DNA of 36,689 nucleotides, taken from the NCBI GenBank assembly GCA_029256785.1, contig JAQSXG010000004.1, positions 1 to 36,689 of the forward strand, read 5' to 3'. The position numbers and the translations under genes are program-made. The notes beneath the pieces were generated by a model that was not told the origin of the DNA, searched no databases, and worked only from the letters and a program-made list of their open reading frames with translations. Positions 25,970-34,639 of the stretch are shown here, one piece after another (position 1 is the first letter of the stretch; every line of letters begins with the position of its first letter). This DNA is from Neobacillus sp. GTDB taxonomy: Bacteria > Bacillota > Bacilli > Bacillales > Cytobacillaceae.

Positions 25970-27034
25970 TTAATCAAATAAATTTGGTCTTTCTGTAGTT
26001 GCTGCAGCCTCATTACTACCAACCTCTAAATTATAAGCCAATTTAGATAGCTCATAGTACATTGTCTTATACAAATAATTATCAGGACTATCAATCTTTT
26101 TGGTTTTTCTTTTGATTACTCGTATACAAGACATCAAGATATCATTTAGTTCAAAGTCAATATCATCAAGAAGAAGTAAGAATCCTCGTTCCTTTTCAAC
26201 CTTGCTCTTTGCCCTAAGAATAATTCCAAACCAGCGATGCATTTCATCAAAGTTCTCCGTGAAAATACAAAGAGTATGGTGTGTTTTTTCAGGAATAGAA
26301 TCTTTGAGACTTTCTTTTAGCAATTTATCTTGCTCAAATTTTTGAGAATCAGGTCTAGGCTCCGTTTCTTTATATGTATCTGTATTTACTGTTTCTTTAC
26401 TTAAAGAAGAATAACTAGAATTAGTATTACTAGACTCCATTTTTTGGAGTTCAAGAACTTCATTATTTGGAGTTCCATTCACGATTTTTGGAACTTCATT
26501 ATTTGGAGTTCCTATATTTGGTGCGTTCTGGGATGGAACTTCATTATTTGGAGTTCCATTATTTGCACTTTCCTGTTTTTTCGCTTTAGGTGGTTTAGGA
26601 TTTGCATAGTCTTTTTTGTCAGGAACTTCTTCGAGCTTGTCAATTTTATAAATATCAGCATCAGTTACAGTTGGTTTAAGTAAATAGAGCCTATTTGGAG
26701 TGTTTAATCCCATTCTCTTTTGTTCCAGCAAATTGGCTTGTTCTAGATGTTTTTTAATTCTTGTGAGTGTCGTTTCGCTCTTTATACCTAATACTTTCAT
26801 CAGTTCAGAGTTTTTATAAATAAAAAATACACGCTGCTTTCCATTTCCATATTTTTCGTACCAACCATTTTTCTTTGAAATTGAAAAGCGATCACGCAAA
26901 ATAGCCCAAGCAACCATATCATCTAGTTTGAGATGATGATAAAGTTCGCTTGTGAAAAATACCTTTGGTAATTGGTAATGCTTGAGTCCGTATTCTTCAT
27001 TTAGGTCAAAGTAACGATCTTCGTTAGTACTCAA
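25970..27034 (-). CDS. repA: RepA_N-like replication initiator, replicon 1
   Basis: N-terminal YFDLNEEYGLKHYQLPKVFFTSELYHHLKLDDMVAWAILRDRFSISKKNGW typical of RepA_N; TTG start with GGGAGG upstream. Confidence 0.85.
   Translation of the reverse strand: MSTNEDRYFDLNEEYGLKHYQLPKVFFTSELYHHLKLDDMVAWAILRDRFSISKKNGWYEKYGNGKQRVFFIYKNSELMKVLGIKSETTLTRIKKHLEQANLLEQKRMGLNTPNRLYLLKPTVTDADIYKIDKLEEVPDKKDYANPKPPKAKKQESANNGTPNNEVPSQNAPNIGTPNNEVPKIVNGTPNNEVLELQKMESSNTNSSYSSLSKETVNTDTYKETEPRPDSQKFEQDKLLKESLKDSIPEKTHHTLCIFTENFDEMHRWFGIILRAKSKVEKERGFLLLLDDIDFELNDILMSCIRVIKRKTKKIDSPDNYLYKTMYYELSKLAYNLEVGSNEAAATTERPNLFD
26455..26557. repeat. Iterons inside repA (candidate origin)
   Basis: GAACTTCATTATTTGGAGTTCC at 26455-26476, 26491-26512 and 26536-26557, encoding repeated GTPNNEV. 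Confidence 0.85.
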
Positions 27035-27041
27035 ATCAAAA

Positions 27042-27082
27042 ACCTCCCAAATACCCTAACAGAACGGGAATCTTTGGGAGGT
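27042..27082 (-). promoter_or_regulatory. RBS-sequestering/attenuator hairpin, replicon 1
   Basis: Minus strand ACCTCCCAAA/TTTGGGAGGT followed by TTTTTGATTTG (TTG = start codon). Confidence 0.8.
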
Positions 27083-27168
27083 AATTTATGTATAAGTTTC
27101 CTTATTTTAAGCCACTATTTTTGCCTTAATCCGTTTACTTTTATACCCATTTTGGGTATAATGAACTT

Positions 27169-27277
27169 AACGAAAAAAGCTAAATAGATTCTTTTCCCAA
27201 AGATCCCTGTAAATTGTTATCGTCCTAGTTTGGCGACTTATACGATAACAAATGGTCAGGGGTTTTATTTTTTTATA
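27169..27277 (+). ncRNA. Antisense ctRNA of replicon 1
   Basis: Promoter TTTACT-17-TATAAT (27134-27162); hairpin CCCTG..TTGTTATCG/CGATAACAA..CAGGGG followed by TTTTATTTTTTT. Confidence 0.8.
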
Positions 27278-27318
27278 TCCAAATTTTTAAAGTCAAATAT
27301 GCTTGTTCCTTGCTTTGG

Positions 27319-27324
27319 ATTATA
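27319..27324 (-). promoter_or_regulatory. repA mRNA promoter (extended -10)
   Basis: Minus strand TGTGGTATAAT. Confidence 0.6.
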
Positions 27325-27439
27325 CCACAAGTTGCCAAAAGATTAATAGATTTATTTGTAGTGCTTTTAACGAAGTACGTGTAAAAATAATACTATATCG
27401 GCCCTCCCAATAAACGATTTATAGTTTTCCAGATGATTA

Positions 27440-27700
27440 TCTACCGTATATCCAATATATAATCTCTAGCATTATCTTATATATATCAACTATAATCTTG
27501 TATTTCTCTCCTTATATACACTGGATTAACTATATGATTATTATATGTATATTCCAAACGATGATGATAATCTTAATGATGCTTGTTAGCGTTATTATAT
27601 TGGATATCATTTATATTATCAACAATTCATGATTATCCTCTTGATAATCGTTTGGATATGTATTATTATATCATTAAAGTAATACAAAATATATCGTGTT
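27440..27700. repeat. Candidate parC centromere
   Basis: AT-rich block upstream of parM with inverted repeats CCAAACGAT/ATCGTTTGG and ATATCCAATATA/TATTGGATAT and repeated GATTATC/GATAATC. Confidence 0.6.
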
Positions 27701-27714
27701 TGGGAGTGGAATAG

Positions 27715-28884
27715 ATGGCCGCAACCGTAATTAAATTGTTAGTAGCAGGAGATATTGGGAATAATGGATCAAAAGTAATCATCAATGATGAATTAAGAAA
27801 ACAGCCAAGCGTTATTAAAAGACTTTATACAGTGCCAAATGAAGATGAAACCTCATTGAATAAGCTTGTTGCGACACTTGATAATGATATGCTTCTAAAC
27901 ATTACTTCTGAAGCTCTTGAACGAGGGGGCTTGTTTGTTACAGGTAATCGTGCTCAGCGAATTGGGCTTGGGTCCGAAAATATGAATATTACATTAGGTG
28001 GAAAATATAAGAGTGATATTCCCGTTATTATGACTTTAGCTGAAATTGCAGCTCATGTGATTGAAAAATATTTCTCAGAATACAAGACATTGCCAGAAGG
28101 TGCGATTGTCGTAAATGCAAAACATTCAGGAGCGATCCCGGCGAGTGAATATACACGTGAACGTGCAGATATTTTAGAAAAGCGTTTTAAAGAGAAACCG
28201 CACAATTTAAGCGTTTATGTGGGTAACAATCAAGTTTCAATTCAAGTAAACATTGAAGAGTCTCACGTAACTCAAGAAGGTATACCGCTTCTTTATGCGC
28301 TCCTAGAAGCTGATCCAAGTATGTTTAATCAATTCAATAGCGACTACAAATTGAAAATAACACCGAAGAAATATTTTCTTGATAAGCGAATTTTTCACCT
28401 AGACATAGGGGATGGCACCACAGAAGAAATTGTTACGCAGGGCTTAAATCCCGTTGCTGGATCCGGCGTTAGACTAGGTGGTGGACATGCAATACAAGCA
28501 GCTGCTGCTATGCTTGAAAAGAATACGGATGGATTTGTACGTTATAATCGCCAGCAGTTTCAAGATGCAGTAAAGGATAAAACGAATGTACACCATGAAA
28601 AGTGTGTGAATTATTTAGCAGAAACCCGTTATGAACAAGCACATCAGATTTTTGAAGATGTGCAAGAAAAGTTTATGTCCATAGCTCAAGGAAATGTTGA
28701 TCTGTTTACGGTCTATGGTGGAGGCAGCATTGAATTTGAAGGTGAATTAAGAAATAAGTTAAAAGCATTTGCTGAACAGGTAGGCGCAAAATTGTTATGG
28801 ATTCCTGCAGAGGATGCGATTGACCTACAAGCTAAAGGACTTAATATCCTTAATAAAAATGTATTTTATAAAGGGGATAAGTGA
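27715..28884 (+). CDS. parM: ParM/Alp-type actin-like partition ATPase
   Basis: Actin-fold motifs: LVAGDIGNNGSK, FHLDIGDGTTEEIV, VYGGGSIEFEG. Confidence 0.85.
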   Translation: MAATVIKLLVAGDIGNNGSKVIINDELRKQPSVIKRLYTVPNEDETSLNKLVATLDNDMLLNITSEALERGGLFVTGNRAQRIGLGSENMNITLGGKYKSDIPVIMTLAEIAAHVIEKYFSEYKTLPEGAIVVNAKHSGAIPASEYTRERADILEKRFKEKPHNLSVYVGNNQVSIQVNIEESHVTQEGIPLLYALLEADPSMFNQFNSDYKLKITPKKYFLDKRIFHLDIGDGTTEEIVTQGLNPVAGSGVRLGGGHAIQAAAAMLEKNTDGFVRYNRQQFQDAVKDKTNVHHEKCVNYLAETRYEQAHQIFEDVQEKFMSIAQGNVDLFTVYGGGSIEFEGELRNKLKAFAEQVGAKLLWIPAEDAIDLQAKGLNILNKNVFYKGDK

Positions 28885-29318
28885 TGGCACTGACGCGAAA
28901 ATCTTGGTTATGGAGAATTGGACGCGACGACGAGAATGAAAAAATTAATGCATTCTTGGATGCTCAGCCGAACATAGCAGAGAGCATGAAAACATTGGTG
29001 CTTTATGCACAGTCCCGATTTGGTAATCGAAATATTACTTTATCAAATATAAGGGAAATTCTGAGCAAAGACGTACTACTAAGCAAAGATGGGAACTCTG
29101 TGGCTAATACACTAGATCATACATTGAATAACGATAAAGATAAGCATATTGATAATCGTGACTTTATTCATAAGAAGGATAATGAGACGAGTAATACACT
29201 GATTAATGATTCGGATAATACGAGTGTTAAAGAAAAACAAAACAGTCACACACGAAACTTGTCCAGCCAGGGAAATGATACAGTTGACTATTCTAAGGTT
29301 GACATAACAAAATTCTGA
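28881..29318 (+). CDS. parR: ParR-like partition adaptor
   Basis: Overlaps the parM stop; basic N-terminal domain and disordered Asn/Asp-rich C-terminal part; position. Confidence 0.65.
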   Translation: MMALTRKSWLWRIGRDDENEKINAFLDAQPNIAESMKTLVLYAQSRFGNRNITLSNIREILSKDVLLSKDGNSVANTLDHTLNNDKDKHIDNRDFIHKKDNETSNTLINDSDNTSVKEKQNSHTRNLSSQGNDTVDYSKVDITKF

Positions 29319-29429
29319 AAGAAGGATAAGGGTAACATATTTAATTGAACATTAGACTTTAAGAAGCAACGAAGGCAAACATCTTTACCTACCATGGTCA
29401 AGGTCATTCAAGAGGTCTTTGACGCACAT

Positions 29430-29471
29430 AAATAGGAGAGAGTAGGGCAAATTACCTTACTCTCTCTTTTT
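29430..29471. terminator. Bidirectional terminator between parMR and the XRE genes
   Basis: GAGAGAGTAgGG-N8-CCTTACTCTCTC followed by TTTTTTC. Confidence 0.7.
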
Positions 29472-29768
29472 TCTATTTAAACGGTGAAACTTTTCATCCA
29501 TGAATTCCACATCAACTTTTGGTAAGCCTTCTACGTCAACTTCTTTATATGGATGATCAACATAACCGGCAGCATAATAAAGTTGCTGTTCAGGAATGTT
29601 AAGACCGATTGATAATTTTTTTAACATTGTCATACTAGGTTGAAATATTCCGTTTTCCAGGCGTGAAATACTTGACGCCGCAACTTTACTGCGTAAAGCC
29701 AATCTACGGATCGAATAGTTTTTGGCTTCGCGTAACTCTCTTAAATAATCAGGAAAAGGCTGCAACAT
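29457..29768 (-). CDS. XRE-family HTH regulator
   Basis: YLRELREAKNYSIRRLALRSKVAASSISRLENGIFQPSMTMLKKLSIGL. Confidence 0.9.
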   Translation of the reverse strand: MLQPFPDYLRELREAKNYSIRRLALRSKVAASSISRLENGIFQPSMTMLKKLSIGLNIPEQQLYYAAGYVDHPYKEVDVEGLPKVDVEFMDEKFHRLNRKKRE

Positions 29769-29771
29769 AGA

Positions 29772-30335
29772 TTAATTATTCCTTTTGGCTCTTTTTTTTA
29801 GATAATTCAACTGGTCCATCAAGAAATCAATATCTTCTTTTTCTAATCCAGTTACGTCAACTAACAGTACCTCTTTCTTTGCAATATCTTTATCAGCATA
29901 CATGAGTAGTTCTTTATCGGATATATCTAATGCCGTAGCTAACTTCTTTAATGTTCGCATTCGAGGCGTTTTTATATTGTTTTCAATCTGTGAGATATAT
30001 CCGCTTGTAAGTCCTGATCGTTTTGCTAAATCAACTTGTTGGAAACCCTTACGCTTTCTCCGGTAGGAAATAAAATCACCAACAGTATTAAAACGTCCAT
30101 TTTTTATTTCTTCATTTGAATCCAATAGTAAAAATAATTGTTCTTCGTTTATGCTTAATGCCTGTGCTAGATTTTTGAGAACGCTAGGGGAAGGATTATG
30201 TACTTTATTATTTTCAATCGATGATAAATAGGACTTTGAAATATGTGCATGTTTAGCAGTTTCTTTTTGTGTTAGCTTTAATGACCTTCGACATGACTTA
30301 ATAAAGTCACCAAAAGAAAAGTCCGAATTTGACAA
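29772..30335 (-). CDS. Tandem double XRE HTH regulator
   Basis: Two HTH_3 copies: LTQKETAKHAHISKSYLSSIENNKVHNPSPSVLKNLAQAL and FQQVDLAKRSGLTSGYISQIENNIKTPRMRTLKKLATAL. Confidence 0.9.
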   Translation of the reverse strand: MSNSDFSFGDFIKSCRRSLKLTQKETAKHAHISKSYLSSIENNKVHNPSPSVLKNLAQALSINEEQLFLLLDSNEEIKNGRFNTVGDFISYRRKRKGFQQVDLAKRSGLTSGYISQIENNIKTPRMRTLKKLATALDISDKELLMYADKDIAKKEVLLVDVTGLEKEDIDFLMDQLNYLKKRAKRNN

Positions 30336-30586
30336 AAAACCACGCCCGTCTAATTCATAAATATTGTGACAAATCCTCTAATATTTTCTTTTTTAGAGTT
30401 AAAAATAGTGTATTTTATGGTATTATTGAATTAGGCAATAAGTAGCTGTGACACCTTTGGGGCTATAACCAAAAACCATAATATTAGTTGCTTTTTAATA
30501 ATTATAGCGACATAAAGATAGGTAAATTCGGTTATTGTTTATTTTTAAAAGAAAGTGTTGCGCAAAGTAATAGGAGGTGTACTTTT

Positions 30587-30811
30587 TTGAGAGTTCAAGC
30601 AGTTTTCAAAGATGATATGAGGGAGCAAATAGAAATAAAAATTGCTGAGAATGAAACAAAAGAGGAATTTGCAGACCGCAATGATATCTCTTTGAGTTAC
30701 TTTTACAGGGCACTTAATCAATACCCCATAAGTCCTGCTATGGCTAGAAAAATATCAGATGGATTAAATATGAAGATGACTGATCTATTTGATATTCAAG
30801 TAAAAAAATAA
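30587..30811 (+). CDS. Small HTH protein
   Basis: TTG start with TAGGAGGTG; TKEEFADRNDISLSYFYRALNQYPISPAMARKISDGLNM. Confidence 0.6.
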   Translation: MRVQAVFKDDMREQIEIKIAENETKEEFADRNDISLSYFYRALNQYPISPAMARKISDGLNMKMTDLFDIQVKK

Positions 30812-30840
30812 GCACGAGTTGTTACAAGGGGGACAAAGGA

Positions 30841-31272
30841 ATGATGTCCGATGACGCCTGGAATGATATTGACTTTATTACAACACAGAAGAACGTTGAC
30901 TCAGCTTTTAGAAAATACCATCAATGCAGGTTGAAAATTAGACATTATGAACAGTTAGTTAAACACTGGAAAATGGATTCATTCGCACTACAAGAGATAC
31001 AGATTCACCTAGCAAGTGCCAAAAAGTACGTAGAATTCATGGACGACGAAATACGGTCAATGAATGATATTCAACGTAGATTGATTGATATATGGTACTT
31101 TAGTACAACAAAAAAGCCTCGGGTAAGCTACATCTTAGAAAATCTCCACATCAGCAGGTCTAACTACTTCAGAATTAAAAGAGACACAATACTACAGCTC
31201 GCGTCAATTATTGATCCTATTTTTTATCTATCAGAACACCAGCATTTGATTATCTACAAGAAAGAGGGTTGA
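30841..31272 (+). CDS. ArpU-like phage/plasmid transcriptional regulator
   Basis: Helical ~143-aa protein with C-terminal ISRSNYFRIKRDTILQLA. Confidence 0.5.
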   Translation: MMSDDAWNDIDFITTQKNVDSAFRKYHQCRLKIRHYEQLVKHWKMDSFALQEIQIHLASAKKYVEFMDDEIRSMNDIQRRLIDIWYFSTTKKPRVSYILENLHISRSNYFRIKRDTILQLASIIDPIFYLSEHQHLIIYKKEG

Positions 31273-31433
31273 TGAAAATAAAAAGATCAGCCATAAGAAA
31301 AACAACAACTTTGGTACCAAAACTCGGATCTTTTCAATGGCAACGCCAAGTGATTAAAGAAGAGTACGTTCTAGTAGATCGTTCCGTGAAGTCAGAAATT
31401 CAAAGGCCGCGGCGATCAAAGAGGTACTTGTGA
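31272..31433 (+). CDS. 53-aa basic hypothetical protein (absent from the ORF track)
   Basis: ATG overlaps the upstream stop; MKIKRSAIRKTTTLVPKLGSFQWQRQVIKEEYVLVDRSVKSEIQRPRRSKRYL. Confidence 0.45.
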   Translation: MKIKRSAIRKTTTLVPKLGSFQWQRQVIKEEYVLVDRSVKSEIQRPRRSKRYL

Positions 31434-31888
31434 TGTCGAACAAACGCAAATTCTTATTATTACAGGTCTTTATTATTTATTCGTTGTCGACTGCGATGGC
31501 CGTGCTATCATACATTTTTTGTTTATCAGCGCTTATTTTTTGGGATTTCCGTTGGCTGCTTGCAGCTTTTACAGCATTGATTGGTTGGAGTTGGAAAGAG
31601 GGCATGTTAGAAGAAATAAGGAATGAGTTACTACAGGTCATGGTTTTGGAAATATCAATGTACTTGCAAAATAACTTGCACGCTCCAACTCGATTTGAAA
31701 TCATGACTTGGGATAAAATCCTTGTTTTTTCTTCAGGCCGACAAAATGTTTACTTTGCATTTCAGCTGGATCGTTACAACGAAATGAAGCTACTGTTTAA
31801 AAGACTTAAATCAGATATGTTCAAAAGACTTACTGCAGAGGAATATTGCATGCTTTACAACAAAGAAAAAGGCATTCTAAACAGATAG
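31433..31888 (+). CDS. Hypothetical membrane-anchored protein
   Basis: Two N-terminal TM segments, soluble C-terminal domain. Confidence 0.55.
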   Translation: MSNKRKFLLLQVFIIYSLSTAMAVLSYIFCLSALIFWDFRWLLAAFTALIGWSWKEGMLEEIRNELLQVMVLEISMYLQNNLHAPTRFEIMTWDKILVFSSGRQNVYFAFQLDRYNEMKLLFKRLKSDMFKRLTAEEYCMLYNKEKGILNR

Positions 31889-31898
31889 GGATGAGAAA

Positions 31899-32402
31899 AT
31901 GATCAATCGTGTTGTATTAGTGGGACGTCTTACCAAAAATCCGGAACTCCGGTATACGCCGAATGGTGTGGCTGTAACGAGTTTTACAATCGCAGTAAAC
32001 CGACCGTTCTCGAACCAGCAAGGTGAGCGAGACGCTGATTTCATACCGGTAGTCGTTTGGAGACGCCAGGCTGAAAATGCAGCCAACTTCCTGCAGAAAG
32101 GAAGTCTGGCCGGTGTTGAAGGGCGTATTCAGACAAGAAGCTATGAAAACAATGAGGGCCGGCGCGTGTACATTACTGAAGTGGTTGCCGATAGTGTTCA
32201 GTTTCTTGAACCAAAGGGATCACGACAGGCAAACAACGGTTACCCTGCATCGACCACGCCTTCACCATCCGGACAGCGTAGTTATCCACCGTCTAATCAG
32301 AATAATCGCAGTGGTCAACATCAGAGCGCTCCTTCTTTTGAAGATCCATTCGCAAATGACAGCAAACCAATCGACATCAATGATGATGATTTACCATTCT
32401 GA
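31899..32402 (+). CDS. ssb: Single-stranded DNA-binding protein
   Basis: [37 protein letters not shown]...; acidic tail DDDLPF. Confidence 0.98.
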   Translation: MINRVVLVGRLTKNPELRYTPNGVAVTSFTIAVNRPFSNQQGERDADFIPVVVWRRQAENAANFLQKGSLAGVEGRIQTRSYENNEGRRVYITEVVADSVQFLEPKGSRQANNGYPASTTPSPSGQRSYPPSNQNNRSGQHQSAPSFEDPFANDSKPIDINDDDLPF

Positions 32403-32415
32403 AAGGAGAATTAGC

Positions 32416-32640
32416 ATGAATCGAAACAAGTTGCTAAATGATAATAAATTTGTCGTCGGGAAGCTGGGAAAGGGCACGGTCTTCCATTTCAGGCAAGTGG
32501 ATCCTAAAAATAGCGAGTCGTTTGAAGATATTGCAAAATCATGTGGAATAGATGTCCGCATACTTGATCTAAGCAAGTCAAAACATTCCAGTACGTTAAA
32601 TCCATTCGCTATTCCGGATGAAAAGAAGCGTGATGAATGA
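32416..32640 (+). CDS. Hypothetical protein
   Basis: RBS AAAGGAG; MNRNKLLNDNKFVVGKLGKGTVFHFRQVDPKN. Confidence 0.6.
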   Translation: MNRNKLLNDNKFVVGKLGKGTVFHFRQVDPKNSESFEDIAKSCGIDVRILDLSKSKHSSTLNPFAIPDEKKRDE

Positions 32641-32819
32641 TGGCTTATGGCATTTGTAAGATTTGTGGTTGCACAGATGATCATGCGTGTATCAAGGAGC
32701 ACGGACCTTGTTGGTGGGTCGATGAAGATCACACACTTTGCAGTGGTTGCGTTGCAGCTCTAGAAGAAAAAGAATCTCTAGGTTTAAGCGAAAGGGACTG
32801 CGAAACCTATGAATATTGA
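32637..32819 (+). CDS. Cys-rich, probable zinc-binding small protein
   Basis: CKICGCTDDHAC..HGPCWWVDEDHTLCSGC. Confidence 0.7.
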   Translation: MMAYGICKICGCTDDHACIKEHGPCWWVDEDHTLCSGCVAALEEKESLGLSERDCETYEY

Positions 32820-33072
32820 AGTCGGAAAGTTCTACGCAAACGATTCTAAGCGGATAGACAAAGCACTCATAACAAATGTTTTTCTTGTTCATCCCAATAA
32901 TACAGACACGCCCAATTTCCAAGTCAGGGTTTCTGTAGTAACCCTAATCAATAAAGTCCCGAAGAATAATTTTTATTGCCACATGAATCCAGACCATCTT
33001 AAGAGGATGGCGACCGAAGAAGTAATAAAGCTTTTTGAGGAACAGTGGAACGTTTACTTTACCCATCAATGA
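32809..33072 (+). CDS. Hypothetical protein
   Basis: 87-aa ORF overlapping the upstream gene. Confidence 0.6.
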   Translation: MNIEVGKFYANDSKRIDKALITNVFLVHPNNTDTPNFQVRVSVVTLINKVPKNNFYCHMNPDHLKRMATEEVIKLFEEQWNVYFTHQ

Positions 33073-33140
33073 ATTAGCATACGTCTGCTAAATTGCACGT
33101 TTTGTTTTAAATGGAAAAATAAAATGAGGGAGTGGTTGTA

Positions 33141-33607
33141 GTGGATAATCGAGATAGACAGGCCGTATTAGATGTAATGAATAGCTTACCCGTCATTGAA
33201 ACTAATGGGGGTGAAGATGCTTATTATATCCTTGTGGCCAACAATGAAGAAAATCGGGAAAAGTTAAATGCTGTGGGCGTAGCAAAAAGGAAATTGACAA
33301 TGCCGGTGATGATGAAACGTTCTGCATCTTGGCCCTGGCTTTTAACGGTGATTATGCTGATGATTATGATTTGCGAAAAGGACTCATTTTCTGGGATCCC
33401 AGAGTAGATAGAACTGTTCGTAAAAGAATCATTAAGGGAGAGGGCACGGCTGCTGACGCAAAGAATCTGTTGGACGTCTTGGATAAACGAGAAGATGAGA
33501 TAACTCAGCTGAAAAAAGAAATCTATGAACTCAAAAACAACAAGATGAACACGGCAGAACAAAGGTTTCGACAGGCCCATCACCCAAATAAGAAGGTAAG
33601 TAAATGA
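33141..33607 (+). pseudogene. Hypothetical protein split by a -1 shift at AAAAAGG
   Basis: ORFs 33132-33407 and 33329-33607 join into one sensible protein (...NAVGVAKKEIDNAGDDETFCILALAFNGDYADDYDLRKG...) if the frame changes at ~33283-33289. Confidence 0.65.
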
Positions 33608-33879
33608 CAAATACTGTGGAACGGAAGTTACGCCGACTGCCAGAGATCCTCTTTGCTGCAGAGGCAAAAGGCTGGCGCGTGAGTCTGACAGAGTACCGTA
33701 ACGGTAAGAACAGCGTACAGCTCTATATGAATGATTCATCCGATACACGAATTACCTTCAATACCTTAACGGATGCGTTTTACGTATTTCGTCAGGGTAA
33801 TCTGATCGCCGATTATCATTTCCAAAATCAATTGCATGAGGAAACATACAGAAGAATTTGTGACGTGCTGTATAAATGA
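33604..33879 (+). CDS. Hypothetical protein
   Basis: 91-aa ORF overlapping the upstream stop. Confidence 0.6.
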   Translation: MTNTVERKLRRLPEILFAAEAKGWRVSLTEYRNGKNSVQLYMNDSSDTRITFNTLTDAFYVFRQGNLIADYHFQNQLHEETYRRICDVLYK

Positions 33880-33905
33880 AAACGGGTTAATGGAGGAGAG
33901 AAAAC

Positions 33906-34208
33906 GTGATTTATAAAAAAATCGGCTTTTATGAACCAGAACAATCACCATACGGAATTACCTATCTTGACAAGTATAAAGAAGAACTGAATGTGGCGAA
34001 CTATACAGAAACAATTGCTGCAATCCTTGAAGAACATGAATCTATGAGAAAAGCAATTAAGTTATATGATGAGCTGTTTAATAAGTATGAGGATCAAAAC
34101 AAACGTCTTGAAAAATTGCATAAGGCTGATTTAGAAGAATGGGAAAGGCTTAAACATGTCATTGAATCGAGGGACCTTCATGAAAGAAATGATCGAAATA
34201 AATCTTGA
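33906..34208 (+). CDS. Hypothetical protein
   Basis: GTG start after GGAGGAGAG. Confidence 0.6.
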   Translation: MIYKKIGFYEPEQSPYGITYLDKYKEELNVANYTETIAAILEEHESMRKAIKLYDELFNKYEDQNKRLEKLHKADLEEWERLKHVIESRDLHERNDRNKS

Positions 34209-34620
34209 TTATTGGGAAAAGCAATTGGTGCTCTACACGAAGCTGCATTACCCACGGCGTAATTATAAAGCTGATCTCAAGTTCTTTCCATCAAAATGTT
34301 ATGGACTTACCTTAGAACAGGTAGATATGTCCTCCATGATTCATATGGTTTCTAACCTTTTTGATAAGTTAGTTGAATCCGAGCTAATTCGATTTGAAAT
34401 GGGCGATTTTTTGGAAGAAACATTAAAATTTGCTTTATGGGATAACCGTAAGGACATAACGATTTGGGACATTCTTTCAGGCATGTTAGACGATGTCAGT
34501 GGCATAGGTGTTTTCAATGATAAAAAAGAAAAGATTATTGATTTAGGGTTTCCGGATGCCGAACTGTTTACGGAAATAAAGATCCTAACAAACAGGGATA
34601 TTACATTAAAGGAGCATTGA
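34180..34620 (+). CDS. Hypothetical protein
   Basis: ATG after GAGGGA; MKEMIEINLDYWEKQL. Confidence 0.6.
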   Translation: MKEMIEINLDYWEKQLVLYTKLHYPRRNYKADLKFFPSKCYGLTLEQVDMSSMIHMVSNLFDKLVESELIRFEMGDFLEETLKFALWDNRKDITIWDILSGMLDDVSGIGVFNDKKEKIIDLGFPDAELFTEIKILTNRDITLKEH

Positions 34621-34639
34621 TACGAAGTAGACAGCTTAT

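Noticed and set aside
29319-29430. Possible oriT in the gap after parR, or elsewhere
   Set aside because: No inverted repeat plus nic-like motif could be supported by eye; oriT remains unlocated and may be outside the window.
32077-32415. Long 187-aa version of the ORF ending at 32640
   Set aside because: Its N-terminal part overlaps ssb out of frame; ATG 32416 has a good RBS.
33224-33748. 174-aa minus-strand ORF
   Set aside because: Opposes coherent plus-strand genes with RBS; low-quality composition.
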